Source: Paramacrobiotus metropolitanus (taxonomy: Eukaryota > Tardigrada > Eutardigrada > Parachela > Macrobiotidae). Taken from it: a stretch of DNA of 64,000 bases. Numbering within the stretch: position 1 is the first letter of the stretch; every line of letters starts with the position of its first letter. The notes beneath the pieces are model-generated. The model saw nothing but the letters and a program-made list of their open reading frames with translations, made no database searches and was not told where the DNA came from. The position numbers were made by a program, and so were the translations under genes. Positions 62,760-64,000 of the stretch are shown in pieces. Where the stretch lies: NCBI RefSeq assembly GCF_019649055.1, contig NW_026570251.1:558001-622000 (forward strand), read 5' to 3'.

Positions 62760-64000
62760 TCACCGTGAATTAAGCCACGCCTCAAGCCCTCCCAACCCGT
62801 CATTATTCGTTTCGAAGACCTTTTGCTCAGTCACCAAATCGCCCAAACCCAGCGTGCAGAAAAATTGTGCCGGTGGGATGATCAATCGGCGTTTGGAGGC
62901 GCCGCCGTCGCTGTCATCGCCGCTGGGCGTGCACAGATCGCCGTGTGCTTGGTGTGCCGAAAGATCGATTAAATCCGGGGATAGCGGAACGGGAGAGCCG
63001 GGAAGGTGCTGTTCGGTATGTCGCAGTTCGGCGTCTTTCTGGCTGGCGGTCAGAGCGAGCTGCAAGTGCAGCGCTTCTTCCTCTTCGCTGCGCGGCTGCA
63101 GGACACTACAGCACGCGTCGCCGGTGGCCGCTTCTGCAAAAGCATTAAAAATTCGGTAACAAAGATCACGGAAAGCCTAATCGACAGAAGCCATGCAGTT
63201 TGTTCTTTTAACGGAAAATCACAACCGCTTTAACAATGATTAACTACCAAGTTCAGTGTACACTGTACATTGTAGAGCAGTGGCTATTAGTTTCTGAGCA
63301 TCGATTAGCCAGCTACAGTACAACAGGTGACCAGTAATTGTGTTAATTTAGAAAAGCTTTTTTATCCTCAAATACGGCTGATATATTGCAAAAAAACCTT
63401 TTCGGATGTACTGTTTGAAATATTTCGGAATTAATCATTCGTTTTTGCTCAGTGATCAAGAATTAATTCAGTTTTTATTTTCCGAATCTTATTTTTCTTC
63501 GTAACAACGAAAGTGAAAACCAAAACTTTAAAAATACACATTTATGTGCTTTTTTACAGCGGCGAAATTATGTACAACAGAAACAAAGCAGTTAGTAAAT
63601 AAAACTCTAAAATATGTAATCAAAAAATTATAGAAAATATTATTACACTAACATCTTTTTCAAATAACAGTCAGCATAATATCAAAAATTAATCATAAAA
63701 AAATCTGATGCATTTTGTATAACATCGGTAAATTTATTATAAATTATTTAAATTATGACAAAATCAATAACAAAAAACTGCACGATCCAATAACCGATAT
63801 CGCTGAACTTGAAACAAAATAAGAATAGTAAAAAATAATATTAACAGCATGCCGCTCTTTTTAATTAATTAAAAAGAGCGTAATTACGCTCTTACCGCAC
63901 ACCGTCCCCTTTATCTGCGGATTAGAAAGGTCAGGCGGGATTCCGTGGAAGAACTCGTGAAACTCGCGATCCTTGTACTGAACCCGCTCCCGGATGCGGC
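62760..64000 (-). CDS. Gene with ubiquitin-interacting motif, 3' end (continues beyond the window)
   Basis: Two exons seen: 64000-63896 (partial; RIRERVQYKDREFHEFFHG) and 63133-62760; donor GTAAGA and acceptor TTTGCAG join in phase 1. The last exon has an acidic start followed by EEEEALHLQLALTASQKDAE, which fits a UIM (acidic patch, Ala-Leu-x-x-Ser) like those of epsins and Hrs. SPDLIDLS after it contains a clathrin-box-like LIDL. The ending is LEAWLNSR then TGA. An endocytic or ubiquitin-sorting adaptor is likely, but the N-terminal domain is outside the window and the family cannot be fixed. It is convergent with the LAPTM gene. Confidence 0.6.
63134..63895. other. Intron of the UIM gene
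   Basis: AT-rich, no other feature seen except a short palindrome of TTTTTAATTAATTAAAAA near 63858-63875. Confidence 0.5.

Overview
The window is nuclear DNA of an invertebrate animal. Genes have spliceosomal introns with GT..AG ends, intergenic DNA is AT-rich and full of inverted-repeat transposons, and the left end is a giant Ty3/gypsy-type LTR retroelement. A LAPTM-family gene and an FMRP/FXR-like gene point to a metazoan. I cannot name the phylum from sequence alone; a small ecdysozoan such as a tardigrade is only a guess.

Layout. (1) 1-14392, minus strand: an LTR retroelement running off the left edge. In element order it has a 379-bp LTR, a primer-binding site for initiator Met tRNA, a leader hairpin, a 350-aa coiled-coil ORF, gag with a CCHC knuckle, protease, RT, RNase H-integrase with an AT-hook tail, and a long extra 3' coding block that continues past base 1. 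Gag to protease is joined by a textbook -1 frameshift signal. Other breaks (single-base shifts, TGA, two TAG) suggest decay, homopolymer errors, or further recoding. (2) 14.6-19.9 kb (copy A): a small secreted-protein gene (+) and a three-exon secreted Cys-containing protein gene (-), with a Tc1/mariner-type insertion in intron 1. (3) 20-24 kb: a broken Ig-domain gene, foldback MITEs and retroelement 3' scraps. (4) 24.0-31.0 kb: a five-block gene whose N-terminal half reads as two Tudor/Agenet domains plus a KH0-like domain, like FMRP/FXR. (5) 31.2-38.6 kb (copy B): a decayed direct duplicate of copy A, carrying a 2351-bp inverted-repeat transposon with a 6-bp target duplication inside an exon. 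(6) 39.1-49.6 kb: an inverted copy of region 4, with extra MITEs and a seven-unit 123-bp satellite in its introns. (7) 50-57.6 kb: MITEs and two opposed retroelement fragments. (8) 57.7-64 kb: a minisatellite abutting an N-myristoylated-type protein gene, a five-exon LAPTM homologue with PY motifs, and a convergent gene with a ubiquitin-interacting motif running off the right edge.

How it fits together. 14.6-49.6 kb looks like a rapidly rearranging block: one direct and one inverted segmental duplication interleave, single-copy-like genes exist twice, and transposons sit in introns, spacers and one exon. The right end is ordinary compact gene space. The LAPTM homologue (lysosomal membrane, PY motifs that bind NEDD4-type ubiquitin ligases) and the UIM-bearing neighbour could both act in ubiquitin-dependent endosomal sorting, but that link is inference. 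No tRNA, rRNA or CRISPR was recognised.
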